Counted from the first letter of the stretch, positions 1-8,738 are shown. The stretch: 64,000 nucleotides of DNA from Bacillus sp. DTU_2020_1000418_1_SI_GHA_SEK_038 (GCF_032341175.1 NZ_CP135435.1:3534001-3598000); one strand, 5' to 3'. Notes: generated by a model from the sequence alone, not told the origin. Program-made: numbers and translations.

Positions 1-156
1 TTACTATATTATTCTTTAGGGAGTTTTAGGAATTGATTTAAAGGGTATGTCATATTTAACATAAATTGATGTTAAAAGAACTAGGTATAATCAGAAATGG
101 AGCCGCGCCAGCTCTTATCCCCTATCATCCAAAAATTTTTAGGAAGCAGGGATATT

Positions 157-852
157 ATGAGTGAATTAGAATTAGAAATATTAATGAAACTTGGAATATC
201 CGCCGTTCTTGGGCTGGTTATCGGAATTGAGCGGGAATTAAAAAGAAAACCAGTTGGCCTTAAAACAAGTCTCGTTATTTCCATCGTGAGCTGCTTATTA
301 ACAATCGTATCCATTGAATCAGCCTACATATTTCCCGGAAAGGAAGGCGTTAATATTCAAATGGATCCTCTGCGACTGGCTGCCCAAATCGTATCTGGCA
401 TTGGGTTTCTAGGTGCGGGTGTTATTTTAAGAAGAGGAAACGATAGCATATCCGGTTTAACAACTGCTGCATTAATTTGGGGGGCAGCTGGGATTGGAAT
501 TGCGGTAGGTGCAGGCTTCTATCTGGAGGCTATGGCAGGCGTTGCTTTACTCATCATCAGTGTTGAAGTCATTCCATTTTTCATGGCCCTTTTGGGACCT
601 AGGCAATTAAGGGAAAAAGAAATTACCCTTCAGCTTAAGGTGACCGATAAGGAAAACATTGCCGATATTCTTTCCGCTATAAAAGACATAAAAATCTCTA
701 TCAAACGCGTAAGAATTAAGGACTTGGAAGGAGGAAAGCACCTAATCCAGCTGGTTGTAACGGTAAATAAAAAGAAAAGCATAACTGATGTCTATTACAG
801 CGTCTCTCAATTAAGCGGGGTACGCAGTGTCGAAATTGAAAGTTTGCAGTAG
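157..852 (+). CDS. MgtC/SapB family membrane protein
   Basis: Membrane protein of the MgtC/SapB family (about 231 aa). Early hydrophobic segments carry the family pattern GLVIGIERELKRKPVGLKTS, followed by a glycine-rich IVSGIGFLGAGVILRRG stretch and a soluble C-terminal ACT-like half. The open frame extends upstream to 97, but ATG 157 is preferred because MSELELEI begins the family-like part and a purine-rich AGGAAG lies upstream. Family members affect Mg2+ homeostasis or bind regulatory partners; the exact role here is not visible. It stands alone ahead of the tRNA gene. Confidence 0.85.
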   Translation: MSELELEILMKLGISAVLGLVIGIERELKRKPVGLKTSLVISIVSCLLTIVSIESAYIFPGKEGVNIQMDPLRLAAQIVSGIGFLGAGVILRRGNDSISGLTTAALIWGAAGIGIAVGAGFYLEAMAGVALLIISVEVIPFFMALLGPRQLREKEITLQLKVTDKENIADILSAIKDIKISIKRVRIKDLEGGKHLIQLVVTVNKKKSITDVYYSVSQLSGVRSVEIESLQ

Positions 853-865
853 ACAAAATTACCTC

Positions 866-894
866 TTGCCAAAAACCCCGAATGCGGATATAAT
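866..894 (+). promoter_or_regulatory. Sigma-A promoter of the tRNA-Ala gene
   Basis: TTGCCA at 866-871 and a perfect TATAAT at 889-894 are separated by exactly 17 bases. The predicted start near 901 is about 14 bases before the mature tRNA. Confidence 0.8.
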
Positions 895-914
895 TTTTCT
901 TGTACCGTTCAATC

Positions 915-987
915 GGGGAATTAGCTCAGCTGGGAGAGCGCTACGCTGGCAGCGTAGAGGTCAGGGGTTCGAGCCCCCTATTCTCCA
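915..987 (+). tRNA. tRNA-Ala (anticodon GGC)
   Basis: Full 73-nt cloverleaf. The acceptor arms GGGGAAT and ATTCTCC pair over 7 bp, the anticodon stem CTACG/CGTAG encloses loop CTGGCAG with anticodon GGC (alanine), and the T arm contains GGTTCGAGCCCC. The discriminator is A and the CCA end is not encoded. It is a single tRNA with its own promoter and terminator. Confidence 0.95.
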
Positions 988-994
988 TAATCGG

Positions 995-1026
995 AAACCC
1001 TTGTGTAGCAAGGGTTTTTCTTTTTT
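995..1026 (+). terminator. Intrinsic terminator after tRNA-Ala
   Basis: Perfect 8-bp stem AAACCCTT/AAGGGTTT (995-1002 with 1010-1017) followed by a T-rich run. Confidence 0.85.
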
Positions 1027-1090
1027 AGCTTTTATCAAACCTTATGTACATTACTTTTCGAAGATTCCGTAAACCAAATAACTTCAAGAA

Positions 1091-1540
1091 TTATAAATCC
1101 TGTTTATAGACAATTCCATACTCTAAGTATATCTTTAAAAGTGTTAAAGCTTCTCCCCAACCTACAGCACATCCAATACAGGCTTTTAAGTCTTTTTCTG
1201 AATTAGTATAGCCTGTCTCATTAAGAACTACTAATGTTCCGTCTTTATAAGGCTCAAGTTTAAAGGTTACTGTTGAATTTTGTTCTCCTGGTGACCATTG
1301 AAAAACAAATCTTTTGTTTGGAGTTGCCTCAAGTATCTTCCCCCCATCTTCAATATTTATATTTTCACTACCGAAATTTGTCCATCTCAAACGTATCTCA
1401 CCAGTTCCATCTGGGTTTATCTCTAGCGATGTGTCATCTGTAAACCAAGCATTCCAACCTTGAGATGTTGAAACTGTTTTATACACTTCTTCTAAAGGTA
1501 CTTTAATGTAGGTTTTATGGTGTATGTCTGGCATTTTCAC
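1091..1540 (-). CDS. SRPBCC (AHSA1/START-like) domain protein
   Basis: A 149-aa protein of the SRPBCC/AHSA1 fold. It begins with the usual entry into the helix-grip fold (IHHKTYIKVPLEEVYKTVST, WNAWFTDDTSL) and has the middle strand GEIRLRWTNFG and the late strand RFVFQWSPG. An AGGAGGAT-type ribosome site (GGAGGATAGTGAAA) sits just before the ATG. Such proteins bind hydrophobic ligands; no ligand can be inferred. It shares fold and orientation with the SRPBCC gene at 2343-2840, but a terminator lies between them. Confidence 0.8.
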   Translation of the reverse strand: MKMPDIHHKTYIKVPLEEVYKTVSTSQGWNAWFTDDTSLEINPDGTGEIRLRWTNFGSENINIEDGGKILEATPNKRFVFQWSPGEQNSTVTFKLEPYKDGTLVVLNETGYTNSEKDLKACIGCAVGWGEALTLLKIYLEYGIVYKQDL

Positions 1541-1704
1541 TATCCTCCATATCCCTTAATTTTCTTTATTCAATAACCTCTACTAACTTTTTTAGTTCAG
1601 CAATCCTGCATAGTTACTTTAAATACATCTTTCAAGATCTCTACTTATTCACATATATACCCAAATCAATTTCCAACTGTTATTCAAGAATATTGCCAAT
1701 TACA

Positions 1705-1740
1705 TAAAGAAAAAGCACAATTCTTGCTGCAGAATTGCGC
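1705..1740 (-). terminator. Intrinsic terminator of the 3203-1857 gene group
   Basis: Read on the minus strand: GCGCAATTC (1740-1732), an 8-nt loop, GAATTGTGC (1723-1715), then TTTTTC. It lies 117 bases beyond the stop of the VOC gene. The rest of the 1541-1856 gap shows no coding or structural signal. Confidence 0.75.
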
Positions 1741-1856
1741 CCATTTTTATGGAAGTTCAAAATAGTGATTAATGCCTTTTGATTGCTAACTAAAGCATCC
1801 ATTAGTTTAAGTACAATACTTCACAAAATGAATTTTTATGAAACCACTTAAGACTT

Positions 1857-2255
1857 TCACGAAGGAAGATTTAGTTGCCACGATACTCCAAACCGATCAT
1901 TTAGCCAACCAAACTTTTGACTAAAACCATAATTACCAATTGGCATAAGTGCTTGCCCACCCTCGATGAGTTTCTGATATAGGTTGTTAATTTCTTCTTC
2001 TGTATCACAAGTAACAAAAATAGAGAATGAAGGAGTAAAGGAAAACTGATGCTTCACATTACTGTCAATGCACATAAATTCTTGCCCTTTTAAAGAAAAA
2101 GTAGCTTGCATGACAGTTCCTTCGTCTCCAGTTTCATTCGCTCCATAGCGAACAATACTTGTAATTTCTGAATCGTCAATGATTGATATGTAATAATTCA
2201 TCGCTTCTTCTGCTTTACCATCTTGAAACATTAAGAATGGTTTAACCTTTACCAT
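1857..2255 (-). CDS. VOC/PhnB-like (glyoxalase superfamily) protein
   Basis: A 132-aa single-domain protein of the VOC superfamily, PhnB/3-demethylubiquinone-methyltransferase-like group. Visible hallmarks are the start VKPFLMFQDGKAEEAMNYYISI, the central FMCIDSNVKHQFSFTPSFSIF and the C-terminal FGWLNDRFGVSWQLNLP. These proteins are often annotated as methyltransferases, but most have no assigned reaction. It is in line with the SRPBCC and ArsR genes upstream (gap 87 bp), so it probably belongs to the same ArsR-controlled unit. Confidence 0.85.
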   Translation of the reverse strand: MVKVKPFLMFQDGKAEEAMNYYISIIDDSEITSIVRYGANETGDEGTVMQATFSLKGQEFMCIDSNVKHQFSFTPSFSIFVTCDTEEEINNLYQKLIEGGQALMPIGNYGFSQKFGWLNDRFGVSWQLNLPS

Positions 2256-2342
2256 TAAATACCAACTCCTTGATTCTTAATTAAAGCATACATTAATTAA
2301 TATAATGAATGAACGTAAGGTGACTTTAATTTAATATGGACA

Positions 2343-2840
2343 TCAACCTTTATAGCTGATATCTCCAGTTTCAACTAGTTCTTTGAGTCCCATAAACATT
2401 AAGTTCCAACCATGTTCAGACCCATCATGATACTCTCCTAGAGCTTTTTCAATATCTGCTTTTGTCCAGTTTTCTTCTGGAGAAACGTGGATGAGCTGGG
2501 TAAAAGTCATTTCACATCCTGTAGAAATTTCTTTTATCTCAACAGTTATTATATCTTCTAACTCACTAAATTGAGGCATTTTAAAAGTAAATACCAATTT
2601 TTTTGGCGGATCAATTTCAAGGTATTCTCCTACTGCTCGATAATCTTTCCCCTCTCTATGGTCCACGATCTCCCAATCTCCTCCTACTTTGGGGTCATTC
2701 CGTGCGACCTTGTTCGTCCCTTCTAATGTAAAAAACCACTTTTTCATCATTACAGGATTCAACCATGCGTCAAAAACTCTTTCAGGTTCTACATTAAATT
2801 CTCTTATCATTTTTAATGTTGTAGTTGAGATGTTATTCAT
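2343..2840 (-). CDS. SRPBCC domain protein (AHSA1-like)
   Basis: A 165-aa SRPBCC/AHSA1-type protein: FNVEPERVFDAWLNPVMMKKWFF at the N terminus, GGDWEIVDHREG in the middle, and a C-terminal helix HGWNLMFMGLKELVE. A GGAAGGAGAATTTA ribosome site precedes the ATG. It starts 21 bp after the ArsR-type gene on the same strand. The ArsR plus SRPBCC pairing is common in Bacillus; the repressor probably controls its SRPBCC partner. The ligand is unknown. Confidence 0.85.
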   Translation of the reverse strand: MNNISTTTLKMIREFNVEPERVFDAWLNPVMMKKWFFTLEGTNKVARNDPKVGGDWEIVDHREGKDYRAVGEYLEIDPPKKLVFTFKMPQFSELEDIITVEIKEISTGCEMTFTQLIHVSPEENWTKADIEKALGEYHDGSEHGWNLMFMGLKELVETGDISYKG

Positions 2841-2861
2841 TAAATTCTCCTTCCGAGCGAT

Positions 2862-3203
2862 TTAGTGTTCTTTCTTCTTGGCTTTCAATAACTCACTTTC
2901 CAGAAGATCAAAACGATTGCTCCAAAATTTCTCATAAAATTGGAGCCATTCCTTAGCTTGAGATAATGATTCAGTATTTAAGCGACATATGTGAGTTCTT
3001 CCATTTACACTCCTTTCCACTAATTTTGCTCCCTCAAGAACCTTAATATGCTTTGAAATCCCAGCCAGGGACATATCAAAAGGCTCTGCTAATTCGGAAA
3101 CTGTTCTTTCTTTTTGCGCCATCATATGAACCATTTCTCTTCTTGTTGAATCAGCTAAAGCATGAAAAATTTTATTTAAATGATCATTATTATGGTTAAC
3201 CAT
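2862..3203 (-). CDS. ArsR-family winged-helix repressor
   Basis: Small repressor (about 113 aa from ATG 3203) with an ArsR-type HTH: NKIFHALADSTRREMVHMM, then ERTVSELAEPFDMSLAGISKHIKVLEGAKLVERS and the wing RTHICRLN. There is no metal-binding CVC motif, so metal sensing is not supported. The frame stays open to a TTG at 3239 and an ATG at 3233. I prefer 3203 because a TTGAAT-N17-TATATT promoter occupies 3239-3211, which would place the transcript start at about the ATG, a near-leaderless message. No Shine-Dalgarno precedes any of these starts. Confidence 0.8.
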   Translation of the reverse strand: MVNHNNDHLNKIFHALADSTRREMVHMMAQKERTVSELAEPFDMSLAGISKHIKVLEGAKLVERSVNGRTHICRLNTESLSQAKEWLQFYEKFWSNRFDLLESELLKAKKKEH

Positions 3204-3251
3204 GTAGTTAAATATAGCAGATATAATTTCCATATTCAACTATTTGGTTAA
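3196..3251 (-). promoter_or_regulatory. ArsR-gene promoter bracketed by two inverted-repeat operators
   Basis: On the minus strand, TTGAAT (3239-3234), a 17-base spacer and TATATT (3216-3211) form a good sigma-A promoter. Two matching inverted repeats flank it: TTAAC-N6-GTTAA at 3196-3211 (over the start site) and TCAAC-N6-GTTAA at 3236-3251 (over the -35). Their centres are 40 bp apart, close to four helical turns. This fits autorepression by the ArsR-type protein. Confidence 0.6.
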
Positions 3252-3418
3252 ATATAAAAACAACTTAGTGGACCTTTAACTCATCAGCCTTCACCTGTTG
3301 ATGTTTATTACCTGAACATTCCGTAAAAATCGTGTGTTTATAGTACAAATAAACATACAATTGGATTAGCCACGGAATATTCTATTTCAAATTTATTAAT
3401 TATTACTTAGTGAATCGG

Positions 3419-3459
3419 AAAAAGAGGTGTACCAAATTAATTTGGCAGCACCTCTTTTT
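3419..3459 (+). terminator. Terminator-like hairpin upstream of the DUF2935 gene
   Basis: Stem AAAAAGAGGTG (3419-3429) with CACCTCTTTTT (3449-3459), plus an inner palindrome CCAAATTAATTTGG, followed by T-rich sequence. No plus-strand gene precedes it, so it ends an unrecognised transcript or acts as an attenuator. The rest of the 3252-3555 gap shows nothing else. Confidence 0.6.
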
Positions 3460-3555
3460 CTATTATTTTTGATTCTTATTTTAATAGGACAATGTATATT
3501 CAACAATTTAGATAATAAGTTTTAGAGACAAATAATTATTTAAAGGGGGATTAGT

Positions 3556-4404
3556 ATGACTATGTATGAGCAATCTCCACAACAACAGACACAAATTTCT
3601 CCAGTTATGTTTGTTTCACGCTCTTTAGACGAGATTCGTTTTTGGTCGAGGATTATGAAGGAGCATTCACTATTTCTTCGATTGGGTTTTAGAGCTGAGG
3701 ATACGCAATTAATTGCGGAGGCAAATCAGTTTTTTCAAGTGTTTGAGCAAATTGAACAGCAGGCCCATGCTTTTACTGATCAAGCGGCTCCTGAACAAAT
3801 ACGAAGGTTTAATACCGAAGTTATGCAGGCAGCAACCAATATTTTTGCTTTTAAGCGAAAAGTATTAGGCTTAATCCTATCCTGCAAAATGCCTGGTGCA
3901 AATAATTTCCCTTTATTAGTTGATCATGTTAGCAGAGAAGCCAATTACTTTAGAAAACGGTTAATTGAATTAAATGAGGGAAAACTGAAGCCGCTTCCTG
4001 ATGCAATTATTAAGGAGAATATTTTCTTCTTAAGGATTATGGGGGATCATGCACAGTTTATCGGACATCTTCTTGATCCTTCAGAAAGAAAGCTGATTGA
4101 CTTAGCACGGAATTTCAGTCATGATTTTGATCAATTAATTTTCCAAGCAAGAGACTTAGATTCTATGAGGCCCCAGTCTAATACTGTACCTCTTTATGAT
4201 CAGTTCCTAGATCAGAATCGTGTGTCTGTCGTTTCTCTAAGGGACTTTAAGAAAACAGCAAGGGAATTAATCGAAGAATGTAAAATCAAAAGCATTATTC
4301 ACCCTCTGTTGGCGGACCATGTCTTCCGAGAAGCTGAAAGATTCCTAGAAATTATTGATATGTTCGAAGCACATCTCACAGGAGCAAAACCTCGAATTAT
4401 TTAA
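3556..4404 (+). CDS. DUF2935 family protein
   Basis: A 282-aa cytosolic protein of the DUF2935 family, common in Bacillus and without known function. It is an internal duplication: each half has a helix with a His-centred motif (MKEHSLFLRLG near residue 36; GDHAQFIGHLL near 158) and a second such motif (DHVSREANYF; DHVFREAERF). The repeated His/Glu positions suggest a metal-binding helical bundle, which is inference. A strong AAAGGGGG ribosome site precedes the ATG. Similar hairpins flank it on both sides. Confidence 0.85.
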   Translation: MTMYEQSPQQQTQISPVMFVSRSLDEIRFWSRIMKEHSLFLRLGFRAEDTQLIAEANQFFQVFEQIEQQAHAFTDQAAPEQIRRFNTEVMQAATNIFAFKRKVLGLILSCKMPGANNFPLLVDHVSREANYFRKRLIELNEGKLKPLPDAIIKENIFFLRIMGDHAQFIGHLLDPSERKLIDLARNFSHDFDQLIFQARDLDSMRPQSNTVPLYDQFLDQNRVSVVSLRDFKKTARELIEECKIKSIIHPLLADHVFREAERFLEIIDMFEAHLTGAKPRII

Positions 4405-4543
4405 TTTATGAAATTCGGAGCGAGTTTCAAGCAATTCTAACGGCCTTATTAGTGTAATTGCTAGTCGGTTAGACTTTTCATGATTTTTGATTTAGTTCCT
4501 TTGGCTCAGTTGATGCAAATGTTGATTACAAAGACTATATTGG

Positions 4544-4582
4544 AAAAAGAGATGTGCCATATGAAAGCTCAGCACCTTTTTT
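4544..4582 (+). terminator. Imperfect terminator-like hairpin after the DUF2935 gene
   Basis: AAAAAGAGATGTGC (4544-4557) pairs imperfectly with GCACCTTTTTT (4572-4582). It resembles the hairpin at 3419-3459 in both arms. It lies 140 bases past the stop codon. Between them a weaker TCTAAC/GTTAGA pairing is visible near 4435-4475. Confidence 0.45.
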
Positions 4583-4621
4583 ACTTATGAAGGCTACCCT
4601 TTTATTAAACATAAATGAACA

Positions 4622-4655
4622 AAAAAGCTAATCGAGGGACTTCGATTAGCTTTTT
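4622..4655 (-). terminator. Strong intrinsic terminator
   Basis: Perfect 14-bp stem AAAAAGCTAATCGA/TCGATTAGCTTTTT around a 6-nt loop. The A/T ends make it work in both directions. It is the end of the long minus-strand opp operon (13080 to 4781) and of the gene remnant beside it. Confidence 0.85.
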
Positions 4656-4661
4656 CATTTT

Positions 4662-4751
4662 CTACAGATTGTTTAAGAATTCTTTTACTTGCATTGGCGT
4701 TTTTGCATTGGCACTATGTAAATGGGCAAGCTTTTCGCCATTTTTGATCTG
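4662..4751 (-). pseudogene. C-terminal remnant of a lost gene
   Basis: Minus-strand frame without a start: 29 codons (ending KTPMQVKEFLNNL) close at a TAG 7 bp before a strong terminator. The composition and terminator look like the tail of a real protein, vaguely like a thioredoxin-fold C terminus. A stop codon lies directly upstream in frame. It lies 29 bp past the racemase-family gene, so insertion or deletion probably removed the rest. The family cannot be named. Confidence 0.35.
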
Positions 4752-4780
4752 CTAAACTCGAACACTGCCAAATTCAAGCA

Positions 4781-5785
4781 TCAAGCCAATAAAAACCCCT
4801 GTTTCAATGGATCCCTTGGGTCTACCACAAATTGGTGGAACCCTGTAATGTATGCCTGACCGGATACTCTTGGAACAACGGCGTCATAGTCCCCTACTTT
4901 TGTAAGTGATAATACTTCACCAATAAATTGTCCATCCGTAATACATTCATGAACAAAGCTTTCTCCCTCTTTTAACCGGCCTTGCTCTACGAGGGTCGCA
5001 GCTCTTGCCGATGTGCCTGTTCCGCATGGGGAACGGTCCACTTGCTCATCCGCAAAAATAGTAACATTACGCAGATCTGCCCCTTCTTTATTAGGCTCAT
5101 CAGAAAAGATTACTCCATAGATTCCCTTTAATCCTGGCTCAAGCGGATGTTTGACCTCCATCTGACTCTCGATATAATGTTTAATTTTACCTCCCCATGT
5201 TTGAATAGCTGCTATATCCTTAAAGTTCACCTTTAAATCCATTTCTTTACTGTCAACTACTGCATAGAATGCGCCGCCAAAAGCGATATCGACATTAAAT
5301 TCATAACCGTCAATTTTCACGGGAACATCCTTCTTATATACAAATGAAGGTACATTTTCGAAAGAGACTGATTCTACTTGGTTTCCACTATATTTTGCAT
5401 AGGCAATCACTTCGCCCGCAGGACTATCAATAATAAACTTCTCTTTTCCGCCAGACAGATCAAACATTCCGGTCTCAATTCCAACGGTCATCACTGCTAT
5501 AATCCCGTGTCCACACATCGTACTCCATCCTTCATTATGCATAAACAGCACACCGAAATCAGCATGCGGACTTGCTGGAGGAGTAATGATACAGCCATAC
5601 ATTCCATGATGGCCGCGTGGTTCGTACATTAATGTCTCACGTAAATGGTCTAAGTGCTCCATGCAGTATGCGCGTCTTTCCAATTGAGTGTTACCTTTTA
5701 TTTCAGGAAATCCGCCAGTAATAACACGTAATGGTTCTCCTGCAACATGCAAATCAACAGTTGTAAACATTTTGCTGAAGTTCAT
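4781..5785 (-). CDS. Proline racemase family enzyme (Cys/Cys type)
   Basis: A 334-aa cytosolic enzyme of the proline racemase superfamily (PRAC). Both catalytic cysteines are present: MCGHG near residue 91 and [11 protein letters not shown] near residue 253. Cys/Cys pairs are typical of proline racemase and 4-hydroxyproline 2-epimerase, whereas trans-3-hydroxyproline dehydratases usually have Thr at the second site. However, the N-terminal text ([35 protein letters not shown]) resembles the dehydratase-like branch, so substrate and reaction remain open. It is the last gene of the opp operon, separated from oppA by a strong hairpin. Confidence 0.85.
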   Translation of the reverse strand: MNFSKMFTTVDLHVAGEPLRVITGGFPEIKGNTQLERRAYCMEHLDHLRETLMYEPRGHHGMYGCIITPPASPHADFGVLFMHNEGWSTMCGHGIIAVMTVGIETGMFDLSGGKEKFIIDSPAGEVIAYAKYSGNQVESVSFENVPSFVYKKDVPVKIDGYEFNVDIAFGGAFYAVVDSKEMDLKVNFKDIAAIQTWGGKIKHYIESQMEVKHPLEPGLKGIYGVIFSDEPNKEGADLRNVTIFADEQVDRSPCGTGTSARAATLVEQGRLKEGESFVHECITDGQFIGEVLSLTKVGDYDAVVPRVSGQAYITGFHQFVVDPRDPLKQGFLLA

Positions 5786-5860
5786 GGAATTACCTCCAAT
5801 TAAAATAATTTTTATTCGAACGAGTATTATTAGAACTTAAATCATATTAAATCCTTTTTT

Positions 5861-5898
5861 ATATTCTTAGTCCGTTCCATAGAATGGACTAAGAATAT
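5861..5898 (-). other. Intercistronic hairpin directly after oppA
   Basis: Perfect 13-bp stem ATATTCTTAGTCC/GGACTAAGAATAT (5861-5873 with 5886-5898), 12 bases past the oppA stop. In the transcribed direction it is followed by A residues, not Ts, so it fits an mRNA 3'-end stabiliser better than a terminator. Confidence 0.6.
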
Positions 5899-5910
5899 GA
5901 ATATATAAAA

Positions 5911-7593
5911 TTATTTCTCTTCAATATAAGTCCACTTATAAGAAGCAAATACTCCGAATGGGTGAGCTACATATCCTTTAACATATGGCTTTTTCAACTG
6001 GGCAAGACCCGATTGGTACATCGGAGAAATGGCTGCATCCTCTTCGATGAGGATTCTTTCAGCTTCCTGCATATTTTCCCATCTTTTTTGAACATCAGTT
6101 GGATTTGTTTTTGCTTCTGTTATGAGACCATCGAATTTCTCGTTCCCGTAATTTGACCAGTTATATGGGCCATCAGATAGATAAAGATCCATAAATGTAA
6201 TTGGGTCTTGGAAATCCGGGCCCCAGCCAGAATAAGTAAGATCATATTGCAGGCTTGATTCTAAGGCTAGCTTTTGCTTATTAGGCTGCTGATTGATCTT
6301 AATCGTTAAGCCAGGCAAATTGGTCTCTAACTGATTTTTGAAATATTCGCTGACGCGTTTTCTTTCCTCGCTGTCGTAGCTTAAAAACTCCAACTCAATG
6401 CTTTCAACACCAAGTTCTTCTAACCCTTTTTCCCAATATTCCTTCGCTTTCTCTACTCCGTCCCCATTAAAACCAGGATATTTTGCACGGAAGTCATTCC
6501 CGCTTTCATCAAAGGCAAATTCTTTAGGAACTAAATAATAAGCAGGCACAGATCCGTTATTTAACAGGCTTTCTGCAGCAGCTTTCTTATCCCACCCCAT
6601 ATCAATTGCCTTACGGATATTTACATTAGCTAAGTATTTATTCTGTTGATTCATTCGGATAAAGAATACTTCTGGCTTCAGCAAAGTATGGAAATCTGGT
6701 GTACTTGCATATTGGCCAATAAATTCAGAAGTAATCTCTGTTAGATCAATTTTTCCTGTGTCATACAGGTTTACCCTTGTTCCTGCTTCTTTAACAACTT
6801 TTACATTGATGGTGTCTAGCTTAACTGTCGCAGCATCCCAATAGGTTGGATTTTTCTTATAAGTCCAGCCAACCTCATGTTCCCAAGAATCCAAAACGAA
6901 AGGACCGTTATAAAGGAGATTTTCTACTTCTAGTGCATATTGGTCGCCTTCCGCTTCAACAAATTCCTTATTTTGCGGGAAAAATACTGGATACGTAATG
7001 AGACTTAAAAAATATGGCACAGGATGATCTAATTCAACCTGTAAGGTACTGTCATCAATTACCTTTACCCCTAGTTCATCGACTTTTCCATACAAACTAT
7101 TTTCAGAGTCCTGAATGGCTGCAGCATTCTTGATGTCGTTAAATAGATAAGAATAAGTAGATAGAGTATCTGGATTGATCGCTTTTTTCCATGCATACTC
7201 AAAATCCTTTGCTGTTACAGGTGTTCCATTACTCCATTTTGCATCAGATCGAATATGAAAGGTAAAAACCTTTCCATCCTCACTTACCTCATGACTTTCG
7301 GCCATTCCTGCCACTGGGGCATGAGATTCATCTAATCTGTAAAGTCCTTCAAAAATATTATTCATAGTTCTGCTTGATAGGGCATCAAATAAACCAAGAG
7401 TGTCAAGAGTCGGGACTTCCCCGCCCTCCACTAGATTTAGAACTTGCTCACTTGGCGCTTCGGTTGTACCATCACTGGATTGTTGCGGTTTTTCTTCTGT
7501 GGCTGTATTTTTACTTCCTCCTCCGTAGCATCCTGTTAAAAAAGAACTTAATAGAAGCATCAAAGCAAGAATAAACGTACTTTTCATTTTCAT
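5911..7593 (-). CDS. Oligopeptide ABC transporter substrate-binding lipoprotein
   Basis: A 560-aa OppA-type binding protein (SBP_bac_5). The N terminus is a lipoprotein signal, FILALMLLLSSFLTGCYGGG, with lipobox LTGC. Family motifs include GLYRLDESHAPVAGMAES, KWSNGTPVTAKDFEYAWKKA and, late, YDLTYSGWGPDFQDPITFM. It would capture peptides outside the membrane for the OppB/OppC/OppDF proteins encoded upstream. It lies between the M24 peptidase and the racemase-family gene, which points to proline-containing peptides (inference). It is closely similar to the orphan binding protein at 31205-32899. Confidence 0.92.
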   Translation of the reverse strand: MKMKSTFILALMLLLSSFLTGCYGGGSKNTATEEKPQQSSDGTTEAPSEQVLNLVEGGEVPTLDTLGLFDALSSRTMNNIFEGLYRLDESHAPVAGMAESHEVSEDGKVFTFHIRSDAKWSNGTPVTAKDFEYAWKKAINPDTLSTYSYLFNDIKNAAAIQDSENSLYGKVDELGVKVIDDSTLQVELDHPVPYFLSLITYPVFFPQNKEFVEAEGDQYALEVENLLYNGPFVLDSWEHEVGWTYKKNPTYWDAATVKLDTINVKVVKEAGTRVNLYDTGKIDLTEITSEFIGQYASTPDFHTLLKPEVFFIRMNQQNKYLANVNIRKAIDMGWDKKAAAESLLNNGSVPAYYLVPKEFAFDESGNDFRAKYPGFNGDGVEKAKEYWEKGLEELGVESIELEFLSYDSEERKRVSEYFKNQLETNLPGLTIKINQQPNKQKLALESSLQYDLTYSGWGPDFQDPITFMDLYLSDGPYNWSNYGNEKFDGLITEAKTNPTDVQKRWENMQEAERILIEEDAAISPMYQSGLAQLKKPYVKGYVAHPFGVFASYKWTYIEEK

Positions 7594-7646
7594 AAAACTT
7601 CCCCCTAGTTAGATGTGTGTATTAGGATAGTTGGCTGCAACTATTT

Positions 7647-8714
7647 CTATAAAACAATTAATTCCTTCGGTGATTTCGTGATAATTTCATTCCCATCTAC
7701 GGTTATTAAAATATCATCCTCAATTCGCACACCGCCAAGATTTGGTATGTATATTCCTGGCTCAACAGTCAAAACCATGCCTGATTCTATAACGATTTCG
7801 CAATTCACATTTTTGAATGGTTCTTCATGGATATCCAATCCAATGCCATGCCCGGAGCCATGACCGTATTGTTTTCCATATCCTTTTTCGGTGATGAAAT
7901 CCCTTGAAAATGCATCTGCTGTTTTGCCCGTTATGCCTGGTTTAATTCCATCCAGAGCTTTTGTTAGCGCTTCAAGAACAATGTTGTAAATTCCTTTTAA
8001 GTCCTCACTCGGTTCGCCAACTGCTACCGTTCTCGTAATGTCTGAACGATATCCTTTGTAATAGGCGCCATAGTCAAGTGTCACCATATCGCCTTTTTCA
8101 ATCACTTTTGAACTTGCCACACCATGTGGAAAGGCACCGCGGTGTCCTGACGCAACGATCGTATCAAATGCTGACGAAGTTGCCCCAAGATTCCTCATAT
8201 ATGCTTCTAACTCATTGGAAACTTCTATTTCTGTGATTCCTGGCTTGATAAACTCGAGAATATGTGTGAAGGCAGCATCCGCTATTCCCGCCGCTTCTCT
8301 AATAATGCTTATCTCCTCTTCATCCTTAATCATCCGAAGCTTTTCAATCGCTCCTGTTAGAGGAACCAATTCTGCACGTAATTTTTTTTGGTATTCGGAA
8401 TAGGAATAAAAGCTGACATGAGTTTGTTCGAAGCCAAGCTTCGATATATTTAGTTGCTCTGTTTGGCGAACTATTTCAGCAAGCAATTCCGCTTTCGTGC
8501 TTACTTGAATAATCGAAAAATCTTTAGCCTGCTCATTTGCTTGTTCTACATAGCGAAAATCTACTACTAGCAATGCTTCTTCCTTCGTAATTAATACTAA
8601 TCCGGCCGATCCAGTGAACCCTGTCATGTATCTGCGGTTTTGATCATTCGTAATCAGCATTGCATCAATTCCAAAACTATCGAACATTTCTCTCAATTTT
8701 TCCAGTCTTTTCAT
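7647..8714 (-). CDS. M24 family aminopeptidase P/prolidase-like
   Basis: A 355-aa Xaa-Pro peptidase-type enzyme of the M24 (pita-bread) family. The first half is the creatinase N-domain (ITNDQNRRYMTGFTGSAG). The second half has the dinuclear-metal ligands: Asp in TLDYGAYYKGYRSDITRT, His in GHGSGHGIGLDIHEEP, and Glu in TVEPGIY and GGVRIEDD. It cleaves bonds next to proline in small peptides. It lies inside the opp operon between oppA and the DUF3899 gene, so imported peptides are probably its substrates. A TGGAGGC ribosome site precedes the ATG. Confidence 0.92.
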   Translation of the reverse strand: MKRLEKLREMFDSFGIDAMLITNDQNRRYMTGFTGSAGLVLITKEEALLVVDFRYVEQANEQAKDFSIIQVSTKAELLAEIVRQTEQLNISKLGFEQTHVSFYSYSEYQKKLRAELVPLTGAIEKLRMIKDEEEISIIREAAGIADAAFTHILEFIKPGITEIEVSNELEAYMRNLGATSSAFDTIVASGHRGAFPHGVASSKVIEKGDMVTLDYGAYYKGYRSDITRTVAVGEPSEDLKGIYNIVLEALTKALDGIKPGITGKTADAFSRDFITEKGYGKQYGHGSGHGIGLDIHEEPFKNVNCEIVIESGMVLTVEPGIYIPNLGGVRIEDDILITVDGNEIITKSPKELIVL

Positions 8715-8738
8715 TTGTATAGCCTCCAGTTGAATTGA

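Noticed and set aside
827..1072. Open frame of 81 codons on the plus strand
   Set aside because: It runs straight through the tRNA-Ala gene and its terminator and has no ribosome site.
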